Below, in pieces: positions 1 to 8,464 of a DNA stretch of 64,000 nucleotides. The DNA comes from Streptomyces violens (lineage in GTDB: Bacteria; Actinomycetota; Actinomycetes; Streptomycetales; Streptomycetaceae): positions 62,001-126,000 of the forward strand of contig NZ_JOBH01000018.1 in assembly GCF_000717745.1 (NCBI RefSeq), read 5' to 3'. A program made the translations under genes and the position numbers. The number at the start of each line of letters is the position of its first letter. The stretch's first letter is position 1. The notes beneath the pieces were generated by a model, which was not told the DNA's origin, searched no databases, and worked only from the letters and a program-made list of their open reading frames with translations.

Positions 1-187
1 GCTCGCGCAGACCCTGAAGACGATGAGCGTGGGGACCACGTACGCCATCTGGTCGGGGGCCGGGACCGCCGTGATCGCGGCGATCGGGATGCTGTTCCTC
101 GGGGAGGCGGCGAACGCGGCGCGGCTGATCGGGATCGCGCTGATCATCGGTGGCGTGGTGCTGCTGAACCTGGGCGGGGCGCACTGA
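1..187 (+). CDS. SMR-family multidrug efflux protein, C-terminal part
   Basis: Only the last 61 residues are in the window. They contain the end of one helix, a hydrophobic segment followed by the FLGEAAN-type turn, and a final hydrophobic segment rich in Gly, Ile and Val. This is the pattern of helices 3 and 4 of small multidrug resistance (EmrE/QacE/SugE) proteins, which export cationic drugs by proton antiport as dimers. The stop codon overlaps the start of the following TetR gene by one base (TGATG), so the two are translationally coupled. The usual logic is that the TetR protein represses the exporter and itself. The substrate cannot be read from this fragment. Confidence 0.85.
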   Translation, partial: LAQTLKTMSVGTTYAIWSGAGTAVIAAIGMLFLGEAANAARLIGIALIIGGVVLLNLGGAH

Positions 188-738
188 TGCCGCGGCGCTA
201 CGACCCCGAGCGGCGGCAGCGGATCATCGACGCGGCGATCCGCGTCGCGGAGGAGCGGGGCATCGGGGCGCTCAGCCACCGGGTGGTGGCGGCCGAGGCG
301 GATGTGCCGCTGGGGTCCACCACGTATCACTTCGCGTCCCTGGACGATCTGCTGGTGGCCGCGTTGCGGCAGGTGTGCGGCGAGCCGGGGACCTCGGTGG
401 AGAGCTGGACGGAGTACCTGGAGCGGGACGCGCCGCTCGCGGACCGGATCGCCGACCTGCTGCAGGCGTACATGGACGACAGCAGGCGCGGGCGGGTGCG
501 GATGGAGTACGAGCTGTACCTCGCGGCGCTGCGGCGGCCCGCGCTGCGGCCGGTCGCGGAGGAGTGGCTGGACGGCACCCTGGAGGTGCTGGCGCGCTAT
601 ACGGACGACCTGGGCACCGCCCGTACGCTCGGCGCGCTCATCGACGGGCTGCTGCTGCAGGTGCTGCTCACCGACCGGCCCTTCGACCGGGAAGAGGTCC
701 GGGCGGAGCTGGCGCGGGTCGTCCCGGCCGAACGCTGA
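187..738 (+). CDS. TetR/AcrR-family transcriptional regulator
   Basis: A 183-residue protein of normal TetR length. The N-terminal helix-turn-helix covers about residues 10-55 and shows the family pattern: a helix ending in AEERGIGALS, then VAAEADVPLGSTTYHFASLDDLL. The C-terminal two thirds are helical and variable, as expected for the ligand and dimer domain. It starts on the last base of the upstream SMR stop codon, so it very likely regulates that exporter. No clear operator is visible because the promoter of the pair lies outside the window. The ligand is unknown. Confidence 0.9.
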   Translation: MPRRYDPERRQRIIDAAIRVAEERGIGALSHRVVAAEADVPLGSTTYHFASLDDLLVAALRQVCGEPGTSVESWTEYLERDAPLADRIADLLQAYMDDSRRGRVRMEYELYLAALRRPALRPVAEEWLDGTLEVLARYTDDLGTARTLGALIDGLLLQVLLTDRPFDREEVRAELARVVPAER

Positions 739-781
739 GACCGGTTCGCCAGGCCGGGGGCGCGCCGGTTAGGTTTTCCGC

Positions 782-1765
782 ATGACCGAAGCTACCTCCC
801 GTACGACCGGCGCCGTCGCCGCCGGACTCGCCACCGTCACCTCCGACGGCACCGTCCTGGACACCTGGTTCCCGGCGCCCGAGCTCGTCGCCGAGCCCGG
901 CCCGGCCGGCACCGAGCGGCTGACCGCCGAGCGCGCCGCCGAACTGCTCGGCGAGGCCGCGCCCAAGGCGCTCGGCACCGACGCCCGCCGCGGCGTGGAG
1001 ATCGTGGCCGTGCGCACGGTCATCTCCTCGATCGACGACAAGCCGCTGGACGCGCACGACGTCTACCTCCGTCTCCACCTGCTCAGCCACCGCCTGGTGC
1101 AGCCGAACGGCCAGAACCTCGACGGCATCTTCGGCCTGATGGCGAACGTCGCGTGGACCTCGCTGGGCCCGGTGGCCGTCGACCAGCTGGAGACCGTACG
1201 GCTGAACGCCCGCGCCGAGGGCCTGCACCTCGCCGTGTACGGCGTCGACAAGTTCCCGCGGATGACGGACTACGTCGCCCCGGCGGGCGTCCGCATCGCC
1301 GACGCCGACCGGGTCCGCCTGGGCGCGCACCTCGCGGCCGGCACCACCGTCATGCACGAGGGCTTCGTCAACTTCAACGCCGGCACGCTCGGCACCTCCA
1401 TGGTCGAGGGCCGGATCAGCCAGGGCGTCGTGGTCGGCGACGGCTCCGACATCGGCGGCGGCGCCTCCACGATGGGCACCCTCTCCGGCGGCGGCAAGGA
1501 GCGCATCCGCATCGGCGAGCGCAGCCTGGTCGGCGCGGAGGCCGGTGTGGGCATCGCGCTGGGCGACGAGTGCGTGGTCGAGGCGGGGCTGTACATCACC
1601 GCCGGTACCCGCGTGACCATGCCCGACGGCCAGATCGTGAAGGCCGCCGAGCTGTCCGGCGCCGACAACATCCTCTTCCGCCGCAACTCCACCACCGGTG
1701 TGGTGGAGGCCCGCCCGAACAACGCGGAGTGGGGCGGCCTGAACGACGTGCTGCACCACAACTGA
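782..1765 (+). CDS. dapD: 2,3,4,5-tetrahydropyridine-2,6-dicarboxylate N-succinyltransferase
   Basis: A 327-residue DapD of the actinobacterial type. It transfers succinyl from succinyl-CoA to tetrahydrodipicolinate in the lysine/meso- or LL-diaminopimelate pathway (cytoplasm, homotrimer). The C-terminal half is a left-handed beta-helix of hexapeptide repeats (about residues 165-290, for example [18 protein letters not shown] and [13 protein letters not shown]). The conserved [19 protein letters not shown] stretch is present. The N-terminal domain contains the actinobacterial extension. It is monocistronic, with a strong hairpin just downstream. S. coelicolor and mycobacteria use this succinylase branch, so the call fits. 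Confidence 0.95.
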   Translation: MTEATSRTTGAVAAGLATVTSDGTVLDTWFPAPELVAEPGPAGTERLTAERAAELLGEAAPKALGTDARRGVEIVAVRTVISSIDDKPLDAHDVYLRLHLLSHRLVQPNGQNLDGIFGLMANVAWTSLGPVAVDQLETVRLNARAEGLHLAVYGVDKFPRMTDYVAPAGVRIADADRVRLGAHLAAGTTVMHEGFVNFNAGTLGTSMVEGRISQGVVVGDGSDIGGGASTMGTLSGGGKERIRIGERSLVGAEAGVGIALGDECVVEAGLYITAGTRVTMPDGQIVKAAELSGADNILFRRNSTTGVVEARPNNAEWGGLNDVLHHN

Positions 1766-1787
1766 CGCATACGGTGCGCCGATCGGC

Positions 1788-1824
1788 GGCCCGTGCGCTC
1801 CGGAACCCCCGGACCGCACGGGCC
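1788..1824 (+). terminator. Hairpin terminator after dapD
   Basis: The arms GGCCCGTGCG and CGCACGGGCC enclose a second pairing of CTCCGG with CCGGAC around a short loop. It lies 22 bases after the dapD stop. No U-run follows, which is usual for Streptomyces terminators. Confidence 0.7.
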
Positions 1825-1860
1825 GTCGGCGTTGTCAGTGGTGCCCGCTAGGGTGGTCGT

Positions 1861-2667
1861 ATGCGTGATCTTGTGGCGGGGCTGGGTTACTGGGGCAAGG
1901 GGCAGCGCTGGGTTGCGCGGCACGGCCGGTGGTGGGGGTTCGGGCTGCTGCCCGCGCTGCTCACCCTCGTGCTGTACGCGGTGGCGCTGACCGTGTTCTT
2001 CTTCTGGGCGGACGACCTCGCGGCCTGGGCGACGCCGTTCGCCGACGGCTGGGGCTCGCCCTGGCAGGGGCTGCTGCGCGGGCTGTTCGTCGCGCTGCTG
2101 GTCGCGGGCGGCCTGCTGCTGTCCGTGCTGACCTTCACCGCCGTCACGCTGCTGGTCGGCGATCCGTTCTACGAGTCGCTGTCCGAGAAGGTGGAGGAGT
2201 CCGAGGGAGAGTGCCCGGAGGGGCCCGGACACTCGCTGTGGCGGGAGGTGTGGATCGCGCTCAAGGACAGCGTGTACGTCCTGCTGCGCGCGGCCGGCTT
2301 CGGCCTGCTCTTCTTCCTGCTGGGCTTTGTGCCGGTCATCGGCCAGACCGTGATCCCGGCCATCGGCTTCTGCGTCTCCGGCTTCTTCCTCACCCTCGAA
2401 CTGGCCTCGGTGGCCCTGCAGCGCCGCGGGATACCCGTCCGCGAGCGGATGCGCCTGCTGCGCGGCCGCAAGGCCCTCGCCGTCGGCTTCGGCACCCCGC
2501 TCGTGCTCCTCTTCCTCGTACCGTTCGTCGCCGTGATCCTGATGCCGGGCGCGGTGGCGGGGGCGACGCTGCTGGTGCGGGACCTGGTGGGGGAGCGAGA
2601 GCCGGAACAGGCGCTCGCGGGCGGCGCGGGGGAGGCCCCCGCGCCGCACCCCGGGTTCACGGCCTGA
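1861..2667 (+). CDS. EI24/CysZ-like membrane protein
   Basis: A 268-residue integral membrane protein. Hydrophobic segments lie around residues 38-58, 72-102, 145-178 and 210-238, with a conserved GDPFYESLSEKVEE-type segment after the second. This layout is that of the EI24 domain family (Pfam EI24, including CysZ sulfate permeases). The Streptomyces members are conserved but not proven to carry sulfate. The C-terminus is a short polar tail. Its stop overlaps by 11 bases the 3' end of the convergent nuclease gene. No cysteine-biosynthesis genes are nearby, so a sulfate role is only a family-level possibility. Confidence 0.8.
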   Translation: MRDLVAGLGYWGKGQRWVARHGRWWGFGLLPALLTLVLYAVALTVFFFWADDLAAWATPFADGWGSPWQGLLRGLFVALLVAGGLLLSVLTFTAVTLLVGDPFYESLSEKVEESEGECPEGPGHSLWREVWIALKDSVYVLLRAAGFGLLFFLLGFVPVIGQTVIPAIGFCVSGFFLTLELASVALQRRGIPVRERMRLLRGRKALAVGFGTPLVLLFLVPFVAVILMPGAVAGATLLVRDLVGEREPEQALAGGAGEAPAPHPGFTA

Positions 2668-4486
2668 CGCGCAGCACCTGCGGGTCGTGGTCGCTCGCCT
2701 GGTCGGCGAACTCGGCGTTGAGGTGCACGATGTCGTAGTCGGCACGGGACAGCGCCGGGCTGGTCAGTACGTGGTCCAGGGCCTGGGAGTTGCCGTTGTA
2801 GACGTAGCCGTAGCGCTCGGGCTTCGGGAGCCGGTTCACCTGGTCGGTGAGGACGCCGCCCGCGGTGAGCTTCTTCAGCGCCGGGGAGAACTGGTAGTCG
2901 TTCAGGTCGCCCGCGACGATCACGGCGGCCTTCGGGTCGACGGCGAGCACGTCCTCGACGAAGCCGTGCACGGCCTCGGCCTGGGCGGTGCGCTGGGCCT
3001 CGGACGTGCGGGCCGGCGGCTGGAAGCGGCTGTCCAGGCCCTGGTCGCCGCCCTTGGAGTTGAAGTGGTTGGCGACCACGAAGACCGGCTTGCCGCGGAA
3101 GGAGAACTGGCCCGCGAGCGGCTTGCGGCTGTCCTTCCAGGCCGCGTCGGCCGGGTCGATGCGGCCGGGGGAGGCGGAGAGCGCCGGACGGCCGTCCTTC
3201 TTCTCGACCTTCACGGGCGTTGTCGCGTTCCCGCCGGGCGTGTCCGTGAAGGAGACCCGCTCGGGGTTGTAGAGGAAGGCGACGCGGATGTTGCCGCCGG
3301 GCTGGCCGCCGTCCTGGTCGTCGGCCGGGTCGATCTGGCGCCACTCGTAGGCGGGGCCGCCCGCCTTCTTGACGGCGTCGGTGAGCTTCTTGAGCGTGGC
3401 GTCCGCGCTGACCACCGAGTCGTTGGTGGCCCCGTTGTCGTCCTGGACCTCCTCCAGGGCGACGATGTCGGGCGCGGCGAGATTCTTCACCAGCGCCTCG
3501 GCGAGCCGGTCGAACTTGGCCTGCGCGGTCTTGGGGGAGAGGTTCTCGACGTTGTAGGTGGCCACCGAGAGCTCGTCAGCGGACTGCTTGCGGGTGGTCT
3601 CGCGGGCCGGCCCGCGGTCGGCGAGCGTGCCCAGGTCGGTCGCCTCGATCGTGTAGCCGCCGAAGTTGTCGTAGTCCAGCGGCCCGGCGGTGGTGCCGGT
3701 CAGCGCGTCGCCGACGTCGGCGACCGGGAAGGGCCGCTCGGCGAACGGGATCAGCGAGGTGACCTTGAGGCGGCCCGCGTTCGGGTCGGCGTACGAGCTG
3801 TAGAGCGTGCCGCCGCGCGCGGTGCGGTTGTGGCCGGGCTCGGCCGTCACCCACAGCTCGTGGTGGGTGTTCGTGGGGCCGACGACCGGCGCGTCGGAGA
3901 CCGCGACCCGCATGCCCTCCAGCGACTCGTAGCGGTCCAGCGCGTAGGAGCCGGGCCGCAGCTTCAGCGGCTCGATGTCCTTGCCGCCGTTGTCCGGGGC
4001 GTATCGATTCGGCACGGAGCCGGGGGCCAGCGTGAAGGCCGCGGGGAGACGATTCTTCGCCGAGTTCACCGTCCATTTCGCGCCAGTGATCTCGGTGACG
4101 GACTGCAGCCCGGCGTCCTTGCCGCCGGGGTAGTACTCGGTGACCGTGCCGCTCACCTCCACCGCGTCCCCCACGGCGACCTCGGGGGTCTGCTTCCCGG
4201 TGAAGACGAAGACGGCCTCGCTGGTGGCGGCGGAGCGGTCCGGCTGTGGGTCCTGGAACCAGAAGCCGCGCGCGGACCCGAAGGACCGTACGGCGGTGAC
4301 GACGCCCGGCACGCCCGTGACCTGCTCCCCGGCCAGCGGGGATATTCGGGTACCGCCCTGGATGTCGTGAATCCTGGCCTCGGCCGCCGCCGCGGACTGC
4401 GGGACGGCGAGCAGCCCTGCGGCGAGGGCCGCGGCGGCCGCCGAGGCGAGCGTGAGCGGTCTGCTGAACGTACGGCGGGACGGCAT
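2657..4486 (-). CDS. Secreted endonuclease/exonuclease/phosphatase-family nuclease (ExeM/NucH-like)
   Basis: A 609-residue protein from ATG at 4486. This start was chosen because it gives a clean signal peptide: basic MPSRRTF, a hydrophobic Ala/Leu stretch, then AAAAEA cleavage. An upstream in-frame extension would bury the signal. Residues about 40-130 resemble the OB-fold of extracellular nucleases (GVVTAV then GFWFQDP). The C-terminal half is an EEP fold with YNVENL, ALEEVQ, GDLNDY and ASDHDP supplying the expected Asn, Glu, Asp/Asn and His catalytic residues. It probably degrades extracellular DNA to scavenge phosphate or nucleosides. It stands alone, convergent with the EI24 gene. Confidence 0.9.
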   Translation of the reverse strand: MPSRRTFSRPLTLASAAAAALAAGLLAVPQSAAAAEARIHDIQGGTRISPLAGEQVTGVPGVVTAVRSFGSARGFWFQDPQPDRSAATSEAVFVFTGKQTPEVAVGDAVEVSGTVTEYYPGGKDAGLQSVTEITGAKWTVNSAKNRLPAAFTLAPGSVPNRYAPDNGGKDIEPLKLRPGSYALDRYESLEGMRVAVSDAPVVGPTNTHHELWVTAEPGHNRTARGGTLYSSYADPNAGRLKVTSLIPFAERPFPVADVGDALTGTTAGPLDYDNFGGYTIEATDLGTLADRGPARETTRKQSADELSVATYNVENLSPKTAQAKFDRLAEALVKNLAAPDIVALEEVQDDNGATNDSVVSADATLKKLTDAVKKAGGPAYEWRQIDPADDQDGGQPGGNIRVAFLYNPERVSFTDTPGGNATTPVKVEKKDGRPALSASPGRIDPADAAWKDSRKPLAGQFSFRGKPVFVVANHFNSKGGDQGLDSRFQPPARTSEAQRTAQAEAVHGFVEDVLAVDPKAAVIVAGDLNDYQFSPALKKLTAGGVLTDQVNRLPKPERYGYVYNGNSQALDHVLTSPALSRADYDIVHLNAEFADQASDHDPQVLRVRP

Positions 4487-4604
4487 GGTGGCCTCCGGAA
4501 GCGTGGGGAAACAAGGGAGGAAAAGGGCCGAGCTGCGTATCGGAGGACGGTCCGCTACGCGCGTCAATCTCTTGTGTGCCGCCGTGAGTTGTCAATACTC
4601 GCCC

Positions 4605-4696
4605 GGTGTACGGCGGCGGGCGGGCCGGTGAACCACCCGCCGCCATACACCCCGGACGGGCCGCCGTGCACCCCGGACGGGCCGGTGAACCGCCCG
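4605..4696. repeat. Intergenic stem-loop plus direct repeats
   Basis: A long imperfect inverted repeat (4605-4651) pairs GGTGTACGGCGGCGGGCGG with a near-exact complement. It is followed by two copies of CACCCCGGACGGGCCG (4648-4663 and 4669-4684). The motif GGGCCGGTGAACC occurs both in the hairpin loop and after the second copy. It sits between the divergent nuclease gene and the 493-residue protein gene, so it may be an operator region or slipped-strand duplication debris. Confidence 0.5.
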
Positions 4697-4766
4697 GGAT
4701 CATCACGATTCCGTCTACGCTTGGGCGACGCACCAGCAGTAGTCCGCCCGAGGAGCTGAACCTTAG

Positions 4767-6248
4767 ATGTCCGACGAGCGCCCCACCCTTCCCCCGGTGC
4801 GGCTGCACCCCGAAGCGGAGCTGGCCAGGGACGCGCTGAGCGCCCCCCTCTTCGCCCGGGCGGCGAAGCTCGCCCGCTGGGCCGAGCGGGAGGTACCGGT
4901 CGGCGTCGGCGGCGACCTCCTCGAAGAGCAGCTCGCCGAGGCCGCGGTCCACCTGGACCTGGCCGTCGACGAGGACGGCACCGGCTACGCCGCCGAGGCG
5001 TGGCAGCTGGCCGTGGACACCGGCCTGGTCGAGATCGAGGAGCATGCGGGCGAGGACGAGGACCTGCCCGACGGCGCCCCGTCCGGTACCGCCACGCCCG
5101 GCGAGGAGCTGCGGCTGCTGACCGCCGGCAGCCCGCAGGACGTGCTGGCCATCTGGCTCGGCGGCATGGAGACCGTACTGGCCGACGCAGCGGCGCCCGA
5201 CCTCGGCGACCTCGTGGAGCAGATCGCCGAGGGCGGCGAGCTGGACCTGGACTCCATCGACTGGAATCCGGAGGACGAGGCCGAGCTGCTGGACGGCATC
5301 CTCGGCAACCTCTACATGCTCTGCGCGCTGGCCGAGGACCCGGAGCAGAGCGTCCCGCTGCCGGCCCTCGCCGCCTCCATGATCGTCCCGGCCGACATGG
5401 ACGAGCCCACCGACGACATCCTCGAAGAGGTCTCCGAGGCGATGATGCGCCTGGACGACCAGTTCCGGGTGCTGGAGCCGATCGGCCTGGTCGCGTACCA
5501 GCCGGTGGACGAGGCGCTCATCGAGGAGCTGGACGAGGACGGCGAGACCGTCCGGGCCGCCGGGCCGCTGGAGGACGAGGACGTCAGCCGGTACGGCATG
5601 GTCCGGCTCACCCCGCTCGGCATGTACGCGGTCCGCGCGCGGATGCTGGACGCGGGCGTCGAGGCCCCGGCCGTCGGCGACCTCGCCGGCAAGGGCGCCG
5701 ACGTACTGCTCGGCGCGCTGCCGGACTACCCCGAGACCCTGGCGCAGGCCGAGTCCGAGCAGTGGCTCGCGGCCCGCGACAGCCTCAGCGCGGCCCGGGA
5801 CCTGCTGTCCGCCGCGCGCGGCGACGACGACCGGGCGCCGCAGCGCCGTCTCGCCTGCCAGCAGACCCTCTCGCTGGTCGGCCCGGAGGCCGAGCCCGCG
5901 CTCCGCGAGGTGCTGGACGACCGGCAGCTCGGCGGGCTGGCCCGGGTCTGGCTGGCCGAGCACGGCGCGACCGGCATCCCCGAGCCCTCCCAGGACATGA
6001 TCTTCTGGCTGACCGTGGACACGCTCGCGGCGCAGCTCGGCACCGCCGACGAGGACGCGGCCGAGCTGCGGGATCTGATCGAGGGGCTGGTCGGTCAGCA
6101 CACCGGCTTCTTCGACGCGGTCTGGCGGGTGGACCACCCGGCCACCGCCGACGTCCTGGAGGCGATGGGCCGGCTGCACCCGGACAAGAAGGCGGCCAAG
6201 GAGGCCCGCAAGGCGGCCTTCAAGGCCCGCTCCAAGAAGGACAACTGA
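4767..6248 (+). CDS. Conserved actinobacterial protein of unknown function (paralogue A)
   Basis: A 493-residue soluble, strongly acidic protein with no family I can name. It is clearly paralogous to the protein at 49611-51218. Shared landmarks include an N-terminal ARWA segment, the mid-protein LTPLG..AV block, a WLAARS/D segment followed by RGDD, and a helical C-terminal region (ARVWLAEHG here, LLWLVEHEG there) ending in an HP..ADVLEAMGRLHPD-like segment. The C-terminal tail is Lys/Ala rich. The ATG at 4767 follows a GAGGAG ribosome-binding site. The C-terminal part looks like helical repeats, so a scaffold role is possible but unproven. Confidence 0.75.
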   Translation: MSDERPTLPPVRLHPEAELARDALSAPLFARAAKLARWAEREVPVGVGGDLLEEQLAEAAVHLDLAVDEDGTGYAAEAWQLAVDTGLVEIEEHAGEDEDLPDGAPSGTATPGEELRLLTAGSPQDVLAIWLGGMETVLADAAAPDLGDLVEQIAEGGELDLDSIDWNPEDEAELLDGILGNLYMLCALAEDPEQSVPLPALAASMIVPADMDEPTDDILEEVSEAMMRLDDQFRVLEPIGLVAYQPVDEALIEELDEDGETVRAAGPLEDEDVSRYGMVRLTPLGMYAVRARMLDAGVEAPAVGDLAGKGADVLLGALPDYPETLAQAESEQWLAARDSLSAARDLLSAARGDDDRAPQRRLACQQTLSLVGPEAEPALREVLDDRQLGGLARVWLAEHGATGIPEPSQDMIFWLTVDTLAAQLGTADEDAAELRDLIEGLVGQHTGFFDAVWRVDHPATADVLEAMGRLHPDKKAAKEARKAAFKARSKKDN

Positions 6249-6325
6249 CGGCCCGTCGGTACTCCGCTTCGGTACTGCTGAAGCTGCTGCGGAAGCCCGG
6301 CGGGCCGTCAGCCCGTCGAGCTCCT

Positions 6326-6393
6326 CAGCAGAAGTACTGCCTCAGCGCAAGTACTGAGTCAGCACAAGCACTGCCTCAGCACAGGTACTGCGT
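6326..6393. repeat. Four tandem imperfect 17-bp repeats
   Basis: Four head-to-tail units: CAGCAGAAGTACTGCCT, CAGCGCAAGTACTGAGT, CAGCACAAGCACTGCCT and CAGCACAGGTACTGCGT. The last unit encodes the C-terminus (TQYLC and stop) of the minus-strand 147-residue protein. The other three lie downstream of its stop and repeat the same coding words in shifted frames. There are no unique spacers, so this is not a CRISPR array. Confidence 0.85.
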
Positions 6394-6819
6394 CGTGTGC
6401 GGGAACGATGCGGACTGGCCGTTGAAGCCGTACGTACCGCGGTAGGACAGCGGCACCTGGAACTGGCCGACGACCGTCATGGTCTGCGCGCAGTTGCCCG
6501 AGCCGCCGGGGCGGGTGGCCCGCAGCACCAGCCGGGGGCCGAGCTCGCCGCCGGTGATGTCCCACGGGGCGCCGCAGATGCCGGAGGTGATCCGGCCGCC
6601 GGTGATGACGTGCGGATAGGTGTTGGGGTTGTAGCTCACCTCCATGTCGAAGGTGAGCGCTCCGTTGCTGAGCCGCATCTTCGCGGTGACCCACAGCGCC
6701 TCGGCCGATACGTCGCGCTGTGCGGCGAACGCCTCGTCCCGCGTCTTGACCTCGGAGCCCTGGGCGTTGATGAACCGGTGCTCCTGCCCCTGGCCCTTCT
6801 TTTTGGCTGCGCTCGTCAT
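6376..6819 (-). CDS. Small beta-rich protein of unknown function, partner of the adjacent protease
   Basis: A 147-residue protein without a signal peptide. The N-terminus is basic (AAKKKGQGQ). The rest alternates short hydrophobic and polar stretches with many Gly, Thr and Asn residues (ALTFDMEVSYNPNTYPHVITG; later QVPLSYRGTYGFNG), which suggests a beta-sandwich. Three cysteines are present, one of them the terminal residue. It starts 17 bases after the stop of the protease-like gene with an AGGGGAG ribosome-binding site, so the two form an operon. I do not recognise the family. A substrate, inhibitor or adaptor of the protease are all possible. Confidence 0.7.
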   Translation of the reverse strand: MTSAAKKKGQGQEHRFINAQGSEVKTRDEAFAAQRDVSAEALWVTAKMRLSNGALTFDMEVSYNPNTYPHVITGGRITSGICGAPWDITGGELGPRLVLRATRPGGSGNCAQTMTVVGQFQVPLSYRGTYGFNGQSASFPHTTQYLC

Positions 6820-6836
6820 GGCTTTCGCTCCCCTGG

Positions 6837-7997
6837 TCAGGCCAGTTGCTCGGCGATCTCGACGCGCAGCAGCGCGCGGACGTTCTCGATGTGGTTCGCG
6901 ATCGTGACCTGCTGCGATCCCGCGAAGAGCAGGCCGACGGCGACGTTGTCGAGCGAGGTGATCAGGGAACCGGAGTCACCACCGGCCGACATGTTCGTGG
7001 TGACGATCTGGTCCTTGAAGCGGGCGGTGCCGGCCGTGCCGTACGAGACGTCGATGGTCGCGTCGGTGGAGAGGACCCGGCCGACGGTCAGGTTGGTGGT
7101 CCGGCCGACCTTCTTCACCCGGTCGCCCACCGCGACCTGAGCCTTGCGCCGCCAGGCCCTGGGCGGGCCGTTGAAGTACTGCTCGCGGGTGGCGTCGTGG
7201 AACTCCACCTTCGCCAGCGCCGCGTCCACGATGTTGTTCTGCTGCGTCAGCGGGACCTGCGGCGCGAACTGGATCGCGACGAAGCGGGACAGCGTGCCGA
7301 TCCGGTCGCCCGGGTCCATGCCGCCGTCCGCGGGGCCGGGCTGCACCACGGGGCTGCCCAGCGGCGCCCGGTTGGAGTCGGCGAGCACGTGGTTGTTGCT
7401 CAGGATGTAGTACGTGGCGGGGATTCCGGTGCCGGGCTCCGGCGGGTTGATCGTCGCGTCGCGCAGCAGGTCGTAGACCACGCTGCCGAGCGTGCCCGCG
7501 GTGATCCGCACGCTGCCGACCGAGAAGCCGGACGGGCACGGGCGCATCTTGCGGGTGAGCCGCTGCGGTTCCGTGGCCGTGCGGAGCCGGTCGAGCTCCT
7601 GGCCCAGCTCGTCCAGCAGCGGCCGGGAGAGTACGGATGTACTGCCGTCGGGGCCAAACCCGGACTGCTCCTCCGTCCCGCCGCCCGGTGCGGTGAGGCG
7701 GGTGCGCTGGGCCGCGACATGGCCGACGGCCACCACGTCCGTCGGCGTGCCGTCGTCCATCTCGTGCGGCACGACGTCCCGTTCGGACAGTACCGACTCG
7801 GGGACCTTCTGCGTCACGAAGACCAGGACCGCTTCCTCGCCCGTCGGCTCGCCGCCCGTCCACTTCACGCCGTGGCCGAAGCCGACGACGTTGGCGAGCG
7901 GGTGCTGCGGGTTCATGAAGTCCGACAGCGCCTGTTGGCGGGAGGTGTCACTGACCTGTCCGCCGGTGGGGCCGCGCATCATCTCGGGCTGGTTCAC
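6837..7997 (-). CDS. Trypsin-like (chymotrypsin-fold) serine protease, cytoplasmic
   Basis: A 386-residue protein from GTG at 7997, preceded at good spacing by AAGAGGTGG; a longer reading frame upstream is low-complexity Arg/Pro and is rejected. The catalytic triad is visible: His203 in SNNHVLA, Asp258 in NIVDAALAKV, and Ser342 in SAGGDSGS. No signal peptide or membrane segment is seen. Residues 1-160 form an extra N-terminal domain, containing VLVFVTQKVP, that precedes the protease fold. The pattern resembles bacterial proteins related to plant NAL1-type proteases. It is co-transcribed with the 147-residue beta-rich protein. The substrate is unknown. Confidence 0.8.
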   Translation of the reverse strand: MNQPEMMRGPTGGQVSDTSRQQALSDFMNPQHPLANVVGFGHGVKWTGGEPTGEEAVLVFVTQKVPESVLSERDVVPHEMDDGTPTDVVAVGHVAAQRTRLTAPGGGTEEQSGFGPDGSTSVLSRPLLDELGQELDRLRTATEPQRLTRKMRPCPSGFSVGSVRITAGTLGSVVYDLLRDATINPPEPGTGIPATYYILSNNHVLADSNRAPLGSPVVQPGPADGGMDPGDRIGTLSRFVAIQFAPQVPLTQQNNIVDAALAKVEFHDATREQYFNGPPRAWRRKAQVAVGDRVKKVGRTTNLTVGRVLSTDATIDVSYGTAGTARFKDQIVTTNMSAGGDSGSLITSLDNVAVGLLFAGSQQVTIANHIENVRALLRVEIAEQLA

Positions 7998-8333
7998 ACC
8001 AGACCACCTCTTCCCCGGTGGGCCGTCCCGCGCGCCCGGCCGTCGCGCGCCGGGCAGGCGGGCGTACGGCTTCCGGGGCGGGACCGCGTGTGGCTTGACG
8101 GGCCGGGCCGCGCCGTGGCGGCCGGCTCTCGGAGGGAGACGCAGGGCCCGGTACGGCCTGGAGCGGGCGGCCTGTCCGTACTGGCGCGTACGGGCGACCC
8201 GTCCGTACGGCCGCCGGTCCGGCGCTCGCCTTACGGGTGATGCAGGTAGGGAATGTCTATTGCCCACTGCGGGGGCGGTCAAGGCGGTAAGCCAGAAATC
8301 TTGCAGTGTGCGGTGGCATGGCGTGGATGACCT

Positions 8334-8408
8334 TGTTTGTCATGGTTCACTGCCGCAGGCGAAACGCTTCCTGGACGTCGTGCCCCGTTCAACTGCTGTT
8401 CGGACGGG
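8334..8408 (+). promoter_or_regulatory. Possible PHO-box-like repeats upstream of phoX, within a 467-bp divergent intergenic region
   Basis: The gap 7998-8464 holds no gene. Near phoX it contains GTTCACTGCCG (8345-8355), preceded by GTTTGTCATG, and the pair GTTCAACTGCT/GTTCGGACGGG (8387-8408) spaced 11 bases apart. PhoP of Streptomyces binds 11-bp direct repeats of the GTTCACC type, and a PhoX phosphatase is a logical target. The matches are partial. The rest of the gap is GC-rich with recurrent CGTACGG words. Confidence 0.35.
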
Positions 8409-8464
8409 CCCGCAAGCCTGTGTCAGGACGGGGGAGAAAGAAACCAGCCATCCAGGAGAAAACC

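Noticed and set aside
6326..6393. Short tandem repeats that could be a CRISPR array
   Set aside because: Units are 17 bases, imperfect and directly adjacent, with no unique spacers and no cas genes.
8306..8464. Longer N-terminus for PhoX
   Set aside because: The extension would bury the Tat signal, and a good ribosome-binding site precedes ATG 8465.
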